Source of the DNA: Cannabis sativa
Lineage: Eukaryota > Streptophyta > Magnoliopsida > Rosales > Cannabaceae
NCBI RefSeq assembly: GCF_029168945.1
Contig: NC_083603.1
Location: 44,082,396 to 44,146,395, forward strand
Direction: 5' to 3'
DNA: 64,000 nucleotides
Below, piece by piece: positions 23,836-33,962 of the stretch. Below the pieces are notes generated by a model. The model worked only from the letters and a program-made list of their open reading frames with translations, was not told the DNA's origin and did no database searches. The position numbers and the translations under genes are program-made. Numbering within the stretch: the first letter of the stretch is position 1; each line of letters begins with the position of its first letter.

Positions 23836-25707
23836 ATGGCCACTGAACAAAGAGGCTTAAGAGGTAAACTGACGAAGGTGGTTCTGGCTTATAGTGGTGG
23901 CTTGGACACTTCTGTCATTGTTCCATGGCTAAGGTACTATGTTTAATTTGGAAGAAACAAAGAAAGAATCGTATTTTACAATAATGGGATATTTTCATTA
24001 ACAAAACTATGGAATAAAATATCTTAAAGTTTTGAACTTTGAATTTGTATTAATATATGCAGGGAAAACTATGGTTGTGAAGTTGTTTGCTTCACTGCTG
24101 ATGTTGGTCAAGTATGTGTTTCTAATTTGATTTTTTTTTTTTTGTTGGAATGTTGTTTAGATGGTATTAATTAACAATTGATGGGTTTGATTCTCTGTAT
24201 TGCTTTCCTGTACTTGAACATGGAATTTTTATAGGGTATAAAGGAATTGGAAGGGTTGGAAGAGAAGGCCAAGGCTAGTGGGGCTTGTCAGTTGGTAGTG
24301 AAAGATTTACAAGAGGAATTTGTAAGTGATTACATATTCCCTTGTTTAAGAGCTGGTGCTATTTATGAGAGAAAATACTTATTGGGTACTTCAATGGCCA
24401 GACCTGTTATTGCCAAGGTGAGTTTTTCTTCTCACAATGAAAGAGTAACTGAACAGAAATATACAATGTTATGTTGTTGATTGATTCATGTCATGATGTA
24501 TTTATGTAACATATTGATGAAATTAAACAGGCCATGGTTGATGTTGCTAAACAAGTTGGAGCTGATGCTGTTGCTCATGGATGCACAGGAAAAGGAAATG
24601 ATCAGGCATGTTTAACAATTTTAAGCATTTGAAAACATGAATTAAACATTCATTGTGCTTATTTTTTTTACTCAGTTCTGTTTTTGTTTCAATTTATTCA
24701 CTTCAGGTTCGGTTTGAGTTGACTTTCTTTGCTCTAGATCCCAAACTACATGTTGTGGTTCCTTGGAGGGAGTGGGATATTACTGGTAGAGAGGATGCTA
24801 TTGAATATGCCAAGAAACACAATGTGCCTGTACCAGTGACTAAGAAATCCATTTATAGCAGAGATGGTAACTTGTGGCACCTTAGTCATGAGGTAATATT
24901 TGTTACTCGCATTGATAATAAATCTGTTCATGGTCTAGCTAAGCATGCCTTTAATTAAAGTCTTTTTTGGTAGGGTGACATCCTAGAAGACCCTGCAAAA
25001 GAGCCCAAGAAGGATATGTACATGTTAACAGTTGATCCAGAAGATGCACCAAATGAACCTGAGTAACTTTCTTCCTGAGCACCTTCACATTGATTTTGAG
25101 TTAATTATTGTCATGGTTTTACCACTAACATACATATTGTTTTTATCTTTGAAGGTATTTGGAGATTGGGATAGTCTCAGGGTTGCCTGTTTCAGTCAAT
25201 GGAAAGGAGCTTTCCCCTGCATCACTACTCAAAGAGCTCAACCAAATTGGTGGAAAGCATGGAATAGGCCGAGTTGACATGGTTGAAAATCGCCTTGTTG
25301 GCATGAAGAGCCGTGGTGTGTATGAAACTCCTGGTGGCACCATCCTCTATGCTGCTGCCCTCGAGCTTGAATCGTTGACACTAGATCGAGAAACAATTCA
25401 AGTTAAGGACTCTCTAGCACTCAAGTATGCAGAGTTGGTGTATGCAGGAAGGTGGTTTGATCCACTTAGAGAATCTTTAGATGCTTTCATGAAGAACATA
25501 ACAAAAACTACAACAGGTTCAGTGACTCTAAAACTGTACAAAGGCTCTGTGACTGTAACAAGTAGAAGTAGTCCCTTTAGTCTTTACAGACAAGACATTT
25601 CATCTTTTGAGAGTGGAGACATATATGATCAAGCTGATGCTGCTGGCTTCATTCGGCTCTATGGGCTTCCAATGAGAGTTAGAGCAATGCTTGAGAAGGG
25701 TATGTGA
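23836..25707 (+). CDS. ASS: Argininosuccinate synthase
   Basis: It joins citrulline and aspartate with ATP, the penultimate step of arginine synthesis. Exons read 23836-23933, 24063-24111, 24235-24417, 24531-24605, 24707-24892, 24974-25062 and 25155-25707, giving 410 residues with all phases closed. The ATP-binding P-loop AYSGGLDTS is at residues 16-24, followed by [16 protein letters not shown] and the C-terminal synthase domain through [12 protein letters not shown]. All core family blocks are present and the length equals the bacterial enzyme. The N-terminus is only [12 protein letters not shown], with no chloroplast transit peptide, whereas plant synthases are normally imported. A splice-acceptor-like TTCTTTTTCTTCCTCAG ends at 23813, so an unseen upstream exon is possible. 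Intron 4 has a GC donor (24606-24607). Confidence 0.93.
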
Positions 25708-26090
25708 TGTGATATAATATAATAGTCTTTCCTTTCAATAACAGTGCTGTTTGCACTGAGTCAGGGCATTTGAGGTTGTGTTCATGCAATTCTCATATGA
25801 TGCTTTAGCTTTCTTTCTTTTTACTTCTGAGCTTTGATTACTAATGTTGTAATGAAGGCCAGGTGTAACTCTCCTTTGTTTGAGAAATAAATGCAATTAG
25901 TCTTAAAAGTTGTCTAAATTAAAATGCATTACATGTTTTTAAATCTCTTAATTCAGATTATAAAAGTTAGAACTGTAAATTTTATTGTATTTTCTTTTAA
26001 TAATGAACATATCATTGTACAAATAAATTTATCTAAACAAGTTTCTAATCCACCCTGAACACTTGAACACCAAATGGTGAACAAGCTGTA
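25708..26090. other. 3' region of argininosuccinate synthase and spacer
   Basis: T-rich 3' UTR-like sequence. An AATAAA word lies at 25886-25891 and is a plausible poly(A) signal. No further gene was found. Confidence 0.45.
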
Positions 26091-26269
26091 AGAGCATCTC
26101 TAAATGGGGCAATACCATAGCTTTCAAAATACACACATTATTTTAAAATATATATTTTTTTATTTTCTCTTTTATCTACATAAAATTTGACACATTTTCC
26201 TATAAAAATTACTCTAACGTGGGCAACTTCAAAAATTGTCCACCATAATCTTACATACCACTTTTTTAA

Positions 26270-27402
26270 TTATTTTTTTATTAAAGGAGAAAAATTTATT
26301 AATCATGACAGAAAATACTACATAAATCGGTATCTACAAAACAACAAAATGCAGACTTATTTATATGTTACAAACAAAATCAAAGATTTGTTGATCCCTC
26401 TTAAAAAGATTCCTCCTATTAAGAAGTAGTAATCTCATTTTAAGTATAATTCTAATCAAATTGTTCACATAAGAAATCAAAAAAATATTTTGCTCAAAGA
26501 TACAAGCATTTCGATTCCACCAATTAAATAAGTTGCTATCGCACAAATAGCCGCAACAACCCTATGAAGCATGCTGTGATCTCGATTAGCATTCAACTAC
26601 AAAAGTCAATTCAGATAAGATTCTAGCCAAATAGCAATACCAAACCAAGAATGGATAGTGTGCATGAGATGCTGGGGAAAAGAACAATCAAAGAAAAGAT
26701 GATTATGATAGTCAACACCAACCTCACAAACTGGGTAGCTAGTAGATTTCATGGCAATTCCTCTTGCCAAAAGGTGATTTCTTGTTAATAAGTTATTATG
26801 AGAGGCTTGCCAGAGAATAAATCTATGTTTTGGTATGGATAATCTACACCAAATTATTTTGTAATTATCTACTTTAGCATAAAGAGTAAGAAGAGAATTG
26901 TAAAGTTTACTGACCCAAAATCTTCCCCCTTTTCTAGCATCTAGAACTGTGTCTTGAGTGAAAACACTTTTAAGATTAAGAAGTTTGCGCCAGTTACAAC
27001 TCACATCACCTTTCTTATCAACCACCTAAAAATCTTAGTTTTTTAAATAAATAGCATTGATCCATTTAACCCACAGATTATCTTGTTTTGTTGAAATAGC
27101 CCAAATGTATCTAGCAATCGAAGCTTTGTTCCACTTGGCTCCTTCCCGGAAACCCAAACCTCCATAATTCTTAGGTTTGCAAAAAAGATCCCAAGAAGCT
27201 AGATGCATCTTACTAGAATTACCTTTCACATCCCACAAAAAGTCTCTGCAGAGTTTATCAACTTCCTTGACTATTTTCTTTTGAAGCATAAAGATACTCA
27301 TCCAATAACAACGAATGTCCAGTAACACCGATTGAATCAATTGCACTCTACCTACGAGAGATGCCTGCTTGGCCAGCTGTGAAGTTTCAATTGAATCTCC
27401 GT
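26270..27402 (-). mobile_element. LINE fragment, 3' piece
   Basis: Read on the minus strand it begins in the RT C-terminal part (VQLIQSVLLDIRCYW, CRDFLWD, WDLFCKPKNYGGLGFR). It passes through the zf-RVT region (GRFWVSKLYNSL, WCRLSIPKHRFILWQ, CEVGVDYHNHLFFDC) and ends in a 3' tail with an A-rich terminus (poly-T on the plus strand, 26259-26290). Frameshifts and stops are present, for example at 27360 and 27030. It stops abruptly at about 27402. The opposite-strand piece at 27990-31660 carries the complementary 5' part. Confidence 0.75.
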
Positions 27403-27710
27403 CTAAATGGGGAAGGGGGCAGGGACGGAGATTATTTTTTGTCCCCGAATGTTAAACGGGGCGGGAACGGGGATCACACTCCCCGTCCCGACGGGAACCC
27501 GTTTAGTATTTCATCTTATATTTTTAATAATATTTTATAATTTATAATTTATGTTTGCATTTTTTTAGTATATTAGTATCTTTTTTATGAATTTTAAGTT
27601 ATATATTGGATAATAATTAGTTTATTGAATAATAATTAATATTTAAAACAAAAAGTACCAAAAATAATAAAAAAGAGTGATAAAATAAAATAGAAAAATT
27701 CTACAATGAA
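27403..27710. repeat. GC-rich repeat scrap between the LINE pieces
   Basis: 27410-27510 has GGGG/CCCC-rich words (GGGGCGGGAACGGGGATC, CCCCGTCCCGACGGG) of a kind common in plant repeats, followed by AT-rich DNA. No gene is present. The family is not recognised with certainty. Confidence 0.35.
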
Positions 27711-27816
27711 ACGAAACACTTTTATTTGTTTTGTTATCCGAAATACATTTTTAGTTAATTTTTTTTATAGTTACGTACGTTATAATTATTTAAGATATTC
27801 TGTAAAATTTAAAAAA
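27711..27816. repeat. Direct repeat flanking the LINE 5' piece, left copy
   Basis: About 100 bp from AACACTTTTATTTGTTTTG to ATATTCTGTAAAAT recurs at 31658-31757, directly after the LINE 5' piece breaks off. Similarity resumes downstream (TTAACATCC at about 27820 against TTAACACCC at about 31975). Confidence 0.6.
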
Positions 27817-28124
27817 ATTTAACATCCAAAAATAATATCCAAATAGTTTGCTACAAGTGTGATTAATTTATTTAAAAAAAAAAAACAAAAGAGAATGCTC
27901 TAAGCTAGTAAGCCCAACAAAATTTTTCTCCAAAGTTTTTTTTTTTTATTCACATAAGTTAAAAAGAGCGTACTGCCCATGTTCATGCTCTGTGGCAGTT
28001 TTTCAGTTATTTTCATGGTTAATTTGAATTTCCAACTCCCCATGTTCATCTCGATCCCCCACTACCCTTGAATTCCTGATCTCTATTGTATAATTCTGTG
28101 TCTATTTCTTGTTTATATCTACCA

Positions 28125-28973
28125 ATGAATCCTCTTTTGAACAAAATGAAGTCCACTATGACTTTATCTGATAATGAAAGCACCGTTTTTGCCATTACTG
28201 AAGATGGCACTGATATTGAAACTCCAGAGGAATTTATTTTGATTGCCCGTGTACTTACAACAAGGAAAGTCTGGTTATCTACTTTCCAACGACAGATGGC
28301 TGAGCATTGGGATGGAAGGTTTAAGGTTAATATCAAAGAACATCATTCTGATTTGTTCTTATTGTGTTTCGGCTGTGAGGGAGATCGAATCAGAGCTTTA
28401 GAAAAAGAGCCGTGGCACTTCCAAAATAACCACATTATCCTTCTTGATCCATCATTATATCTTACTATTACTCCAGACATTATGATTTTCTCTCCTTTTT
28501 GGGTCCAAGCCTATCGACTTCCTTTTCTAAGTAAGTCTCGCTCATTGGCTAAATCATTGGCTTCCATCTTGGGTGAATTCCTGGCTGTCCATGATGATTC
28601 TTTGAATGAAGGTTGGGGGCCTTTTTTAAGGTTCCGGGTTAAAATGGATATTACCAAACCACTGCTGCGTGGTCGGATGATTACACTTCCTAAGATCAAG
28701 GACGAGTTTTGGGTGGAGTTTCGTTATGAACGGTTACCTAACTATTGTATGGAATGTGGTTTGATTGGGCATCTATATCAAAAGTGTAATGTGTTTCTTG
28801 AGAAGTTGGACCAAGGAGTGGAACCTGATCTACCATACGGGCCTGAACTAAAAGGATCAAGATTACCAACTAATTCCTATGATCGTTACCGAACGGATTT
28901 TCCAAAGGGTAATGCTTGGCCTTTACTCACTCGATTGGCAAGAAATACTTTAGTGACCTTCTACTACTCTTGA
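28125..28973 (+). pseudogene. LINE ORF1: DUF4283 domain and CCHC knuckle
   Basis: The first ATG in frame is 28125. The protein has the DUF4283 pattern ([40 protein letters not shown]) and a zinc knuckle [14 protein letters not shown]. The frame is lost near 28970. ORF1-like sequence continues in other frames to 29705. The family is a nucleic-acid-binding gag-like protein of plant LINEs. Confidence 0.75.
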
Positions 28974-29701
28974 TCAATCCCCAAAGCCAGATCACATCCT
29001 TTTATTCGGTCATCAAACACTAAGCCTCGATAATACCACCGGTTTAAGTCTCATATTGTTCCTGAAGTTTGGTTTTAATATCGGTTGTCTAAACCACAAA
29101 CTTCTCAATCTATACCAATGTCCATTTTCACTCCTCCTTCCCTTAACAATTTTTCCTTTAACAAAGCCACAGATATCTCATCCACCAATACCTCAGCCAT
29201 TACCGATCCTATCATCAAAAATAAAGGAAAAGCAATTCTTCCATCTAGCAGTAACCCAACTTCCTCTATACGACTTGATGTGTACACGCCAGATGTGGAA
29301 CATAAACCAGTTGGACAATCAACTTATTCACCTAGTGTGTTTGCAACATACCCACCAATGCCTAACCCGTCCATTTGGCAAGACACGACCCCTTCCTTTT
29401 CCCCACCTAATCTTAACCTTTGTTATGCCCTGGGCGATTAATGCACTGCGCTCTGTGCTTTGCATACTATGAGAACAACATCTCAAGGCCAAGAGAATTC
29501 TCATCCGAATCGTACTTTCAAGAGGCAATTTGATACTAACTCCATGAGGCAAACACTTAAAAGGTGCCGCGCTCACCAAACTGAAGTGACTTCTTCTTTG
29601 TCAGATGAAATCACTCTGCATCAGTCCGTTTCTACCACTTCAGATTCTGCTGATGTTCAAGACAAGCCAGCGGTGATTGCTCAGCAATCCCGCGGTTCGC
29701 C

Positions 29702-30616
29702 ATGAAAATAATCAGTTGGAATGCACGTGGTTTGGGGAATCCAAGTGCATTCCGTCGTCTTCGCTTGCTGGTTAAAGAGCAAGCTCCTCATGTATTGTTT
29801 CTTATGGAAACTAAAATTTCGGTTAATTCTCTTTCTCGTTTTAAACAGTCTTTAAATTTTAGTAATGGTTTAGAGGTCCCTAGGACTGGTTTAAAGGGTG
29901 GAATCATGTTGTTATGGAAAGATGTTGTTCATGTAACTCTTCTATCAATGAATGTTAATTATTTTGACTGTTACTTGATGAGTACTGATGGACCACGTTG
30001 GCATTTATCTTTGGTTTATGGCTTCCCTGAAACTGAAAATAAAAAGCACACATGGACTCTTCTTAAGCGATTACATGATGTGTCTCCACTTGATCCTTGG
30101 ATGGTTTTAGGGGATCTTAATGAAATTTTCTCCCACATGCACAAAAATGGGGGTCCCTTGAGACAAGATAATCATATGGCTGCTTTTCGAACAACTTTAG
30201 ACCAATGTTGGTTGAATGAATTGCCTTACTTAGGTGATGATTTCACTTGGACTAGAAGTAAAAAGAATCCTACTGCTCTAAAGGAGAGATTGGATTGGTG
30301 TTTGGTTAACAATGTTTGGATGGATTCTCATTCTTTGCCTACTGTAACGCATCTTGACTACTATGGTTCTGACCATAGGGCAATCAGTGTGGTTTTAAAT
30401 TTTTCTGATCAGTTGGAAAATGATAGAAGACGTTCAAGATTTCGGTTTGAAAGACTTTGGCTAAATGATGCAGAATGTTCGGACATTATATCAGCAAATT
30501 GGAATACAAATTCTGCTCTTCATGGTGATATTTTTCAACAATTGGCTGACAGTCTTAATGCTTGTTCAACTAACTTACAACGGTGGCACAATGGCAAGTT
30601 TGGTCATATGAAATGA
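29702..30616 (+). pseudogene. LINE ORF2: AP endonuclease domain
   Basis: It starts [14 protein letters not shown], with [21 protein letters not shown] and the SDHRAI active-site block in the right order. The ATG at 29702 overlaps the TGA ending ORF1 (ATGA), suggesting termination-reinitiation in the live ancestor. A frameshift at about 30610 ends the frame before the RT domain, which continues at 30760. Confidence 0.8.
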
Positions 30617-30759
30617 ACCGCATTAAAAGAGCCTGATACGAGAGTTAATGACTCGATAAGCATGTTGCACCGGATTCACTTTCTCCACGACGTGTGCAAT
30701 CATTGAGCAATCTTGGATAAACTTTTGACGATGAAAACATCTTGTGACGGCGATCACGG

Positions 30760-31686
30760 GTGGAATGGCTCAAATCGGGTGATCGTAATACAAAATTCTT
30801 CCATGCCAAAGCTTCATCTCGAAAATCAAATAACCGTATTGTTAAATTACTTGATGAACATGGCAATTATGTCTCTTCCAAGGATGATATTGCTACGGTT
30901 ATAACACAGTATTTTAATACTCTTTTCAAAGCTTCGGATGAAGATCATTGGGCTCTATCGCATGTTCTTTCAACAATTCCAACCACCATTACTGAGGAAC
31001 ACAATGACTTTCTTCTTCATGAGTTTACTCCTGAAGATGTTACTACTGCATTAAACTCTATGGGGGCGGATAAAAGTCCTGGTATTGATGGTTTTTCAGC
31101 AATGTTTTATCACCATAACTGGGAAACAGTTGGTCCTTTGGTCACGCGAGTTGTTCTAAATGTTTTAAATTGTGGAGGCAACCCTGCTGCATTGAATAAA
31201 ACTCTTATTACTCTCATACCAAAGATCAAGAAGCCAAAAACAATGAAGGACTTTCGACCTATAAGTCTTTGTAATGTTGTGTATAAACTGATCTCCAAGG
31301 TTTTGGCTTTGCGTTTAAAACATGTTCTTCCACATGTTATTTCAGAGACTCAGAGTGCTTTCCTTCCAAACAGACTAATTACTGATAATGTTTTGGTGGC
31401 CTTTGAGATGGTTCATAGTTTGAAGAATCGAAAGCGAGGAACAAAGGGATATGCTGCTTTAAAACTAGACATGAGTAAAGCCTTTGATCGGGTGGAATGG
31501 TCTTACTTGGCTGCGGTAATGGGCAAGATGGGTTTTAATATTCGATGGATTTCCCTCATTATGACTTGTTTGCATACAACTTCATTCTCATTCCTTGTTA
31601 ATGGAGAAATCAAAGGCTCAGTTATTCCTGAACGTGGACTTCGACGAGTCCTCCCCCGTGCCACACTTATTTGTTTTGTTATTTGA
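30760..31686 (+). pseudogene. LINE ORF2: N-terminal reverse transcriptase
   Basis: RT blocks present: [59 protein letters not shown], and [19 protein letters not shown]. The expected QGDPLSP and YADD blocks are absent because the sequence breaks at about 31650. It is therefore not a working enzyme. Confidence 0.82.
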
Positions 31687-31757
31687 AATATTTTTTTAGT
31701 CAATTTTTTTTTATGGTCATATACGTTATAATTATTTAAGATATTCTGTAAAATAGG
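31658..31757. repeat. Direct repeat flanking the LINE 5' piece, right copy
   Basis: Partner of 27711-27816. After 31757 about 210 bp of other sequence intervenes before similarity to the left copy resumes. The intervening sequence has two diverged tandem copies of a roughly 55-bp unit containing CAGCGCTAGTTRCAATAGGG (31826-31920). Confidence 0.6.
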
Positions 31758-32164
31758 GGAATTATTCCATATACTGTTTTTTAATTTTTTTTTTCAAATT
31801 TATGGTTTGAGTTTCTGAAGTGGTTACAGCGCTAGTTACAATAGGGATTTCTATACGATTTTTTGTTGCAATTTAGGTTGCAGCGCTAGTTGCAATAGGG
31901 GTTTCTGTATAGAATTTTGTAAAAATATAAAAAATAATTGTTTTAAAGTGTAAAAATCAAAAAGCCCAAAAGTTTAACACCCTGAAAATAATATTCAAAT
32001 AAATTAAATTGAGAAGTAAAAACTTCAATTTAGTAAGTAAAAAAAAAAGAAGAAACTTGGGAAGAGGTGCAACCGTTATTCTCCGTTATTCTCCAGTACT
32101 ATATAACCGCCACTCACTCCTTTTCTAATTTTTCAAATCATTTCTTCAAAAATACAAAACAAAA

Positions 32165-32788
32165 ATGGCACATGATCACAAACTTTTACAGAAGATTTTC
32201 CGAGAATTAGAATCCCAACTCAGCCAAGTACTTGCTTCTAATTCATCGGAAGATCACCACCACCACCATCATCATAATCCCTCCGACATCGTCGATTTCG
32301 AACAGAGATTGGCTTTCTTCAAAACTCTCTTAAGGGCCGAACTGACTCTTCATCACGAACCCACAGAACCAGACCACTTGATCGAAATGTCTCACAAAAT
32401 TAAACATCTCGAAGCCTCTTATCGAGACTCTGATTGTTCTTGCTTAAACGACAACGGAGAGGCCCAAAAAAACTTGCAAAGTGAAAATGATAATAGCAAT
32501 AATAAGTTAATGATGGTGAAATTTGACGGAGGGAGTTTGACCGATCGTCACGAAACGATGTCGTTTAAGGCGGTGGAAAATCTCGATTGTTTGAGTGGGG
32601 AGAGTGAAAACGACGACGATGATGATGTGATCAAAATTGGAAGAAGAGGGAATAGTATTATTGGTGGGATCTCATTCTCAGGGGCTTTGGCCTGTGGAAT
32701 TGTTCTTGGAATGGCGTTTTCTGGTTTTCTCTTTCACTTTCAGTATGGTCACACTCAACACTATGGAAATTTTCTCACTCCTACTTAG
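32165..32788 (+). CDS. Small plant protein with C-terminal membrane segment (DUF7610-like)
   Basis: This is a single-exon gene of 207 residues with an A-rich leader before the ATG. The N-terminal half is predicted helical (MAHDHKLLQKIFRELESQL), contains a His run (residues 32-38) and an acidic DDDDD run near residue 150. Residues about 167-190 form one hydrophobic segment (GGISFSGALACGIVLGMAFS), a likely membrane anchor with a short C-terminal tail. It resembles the plant-specific family I remember as DUF7610, but I cannot check this. No biochemical role is known to me. Downstream AT-rich sequence to 33020 fits a 3' UTR. Confidence 0.75.
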   Translation: MAHDHKLLQKIFRELESQLSQVLASNSSEDHHHHHHHNPSDIVDFEQRLAFFKTLLRAELTLHHEPTEPDHLIEMSHKIKHLEASYRDSDCSCLNDNGEAQKNLQSENDNSNNKLMMVKFDGGSLTDRHETMSFKAVENLDCLSGESENDDDDDVIKIGRRGNSIIGGISFSGALACGIVLGMAFSGFLFHFQYGHTQHYGNFLTPT

Positions 32789-33028
32789 GACTTACAAATA
32801 TTATTCACATGTAAATATAATATAAAACAGTGTAGATGGAAGAAATTATAGGTGATGTGATGAAGATTTATTTCTTGTATTTATGTTCATCAATGTAATC
32901 GATAAATTATTAGTGTAATTTTTGTTAATTATATAAATATTGTTAACAAATATGACTTCTGTAGGGGAATTCTAGTTTGTATTATAATAATTTTGAATTG
33001 TCCCATTTCAATAATATTATAAAAGAAA

Positions 33029-33280
33029 GGGTAATTAGGATTTTTGCCCCTAACTTTTAAGGTCATTGAAAATGACCCTGAATGAAAGTTCAGGGGACAT
33101 AATTTAGTACATGTCTAAGGAATATGGTTTAGTACATAAACAATCATTGAAGTAGTAAAATTGAATAAAATTAGACAAAAGTCCTTAAATCCAACAATCC
33201 CAATAGTTCAGGAGTATTTTCAATGACCTTAAAAGTTCAGGACACGATTTGGTACATGTCAGCGAAAATACTAATTAGCT
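33029..33280. mobile_element. MULE-type MITE with 9-bp duplication
   Basis: The left end is GGGTAATTAGGATTTTTGC; the right end read in reverse is AGCTAATTAGTATTTTCGC. A perfect 9-bp TAAAAGAAA flanks it (33020-33028 and 33281-33289). CTTTTAAGGTCATTGAAAAT is repeated in inverted orientation inside. It is 252 bp and non-coding. Confidence 0.8.
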
Positions 33281-33464
33281 TAAAAGAAAATACTAATTAA
33301 GATTTGAGACTTCCAAATCTGGATAGGTGATTGCACTTGCATTTTGTATGGTATGGAAAACTCAATTGTTTTAATGAATTAAATGCAAATATTGAGATTT
33401 GAGATGTATTATTAGAGATATTATGGATTGTTGTAGTAAGTTTATTATTATTTCTTTTGTTTAT

Positions 33465-33690
33465 GTTTCTAGACTCACTAATAGTGCAGCTCATATTTTG
33501 GTTAAGCTTGCTTTTACTTTAGATAAATACCATATTTGGTTGTCTAGTGGTCTTGATTGAAAACATTATTTAATTAATGATATCTCTTGGTACTCTTTCT
33601 TTCTTAAGCTTTATCTATTGGGTTTACTCTAGAAGTTTTAGTAAGGTCATTTTTCTCAAAAAAGGAAAAATGCAAAAACAAAAACAAAAA
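33465..33690 (+). mobile_element. LINE RNase H 3' fragment
   Basis: The frame SRLTNSAAHILVKLAFTLD, followed by YHIWLSSG and a stop, resembles the RNase H C-terminus found at the end of plant LINE ORF2. A-rich sequence at 33656-33692 may be the tail. It is heavily decayed. Confidence 0.5.
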
Positions 33691-33962
33691 CAATCCACAA
33701 CCTTACAGGAAAATCATAAAGACTTGTTGATTGATATTTCTCTTTAATTTACAAATTGATGTATATTCAAATAGTATGGTCTTACCCTGCAGTGACTTCT
33801 TGTTGAAGAATACAAGGAGACAGAGATCTATGTTATAATTAAAACAAGAAAAAATGAATCATATTATTTGTTCTTATAAGAACTGCCTAGATTGAACCTC
33901 CTCATTTCACATGTCCTTCTACTTCAAGCATGTCAAATCTTGTGGTTTCATGGAGTACCTCT

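Larger units (their letters stand above)
27990..31660 (+). mobile_element. LINE fragment, 5' piece (gag-like ORF1, endonuclease, partial RT)
   Basis: It contains a DUF4283/zinc-knuckle ORF1 (28125-29705, frameshifted), an AP-endonuclease domain from 29702, and reverse transcriptase to the VIPERGLR block at about 31647, where it breaks off. The catalytic YADD block, zf-RVT domain and 3' end are missing. These later parts are on the opposite strand at 26270-27402, except for a gap of roughly 250 codons that is in neither piece. Confidence 0.85.

Noticed and set aside
26092..27893. Harbinger-type MITE split by the LINE (GAGCATCTCT ... GAGAATGCTC with TAA flanks)
   Set aside because: End similarity is only about ten bases and the 3-bp flank is uninformative in AT-rich DNA; the interior was not matched.
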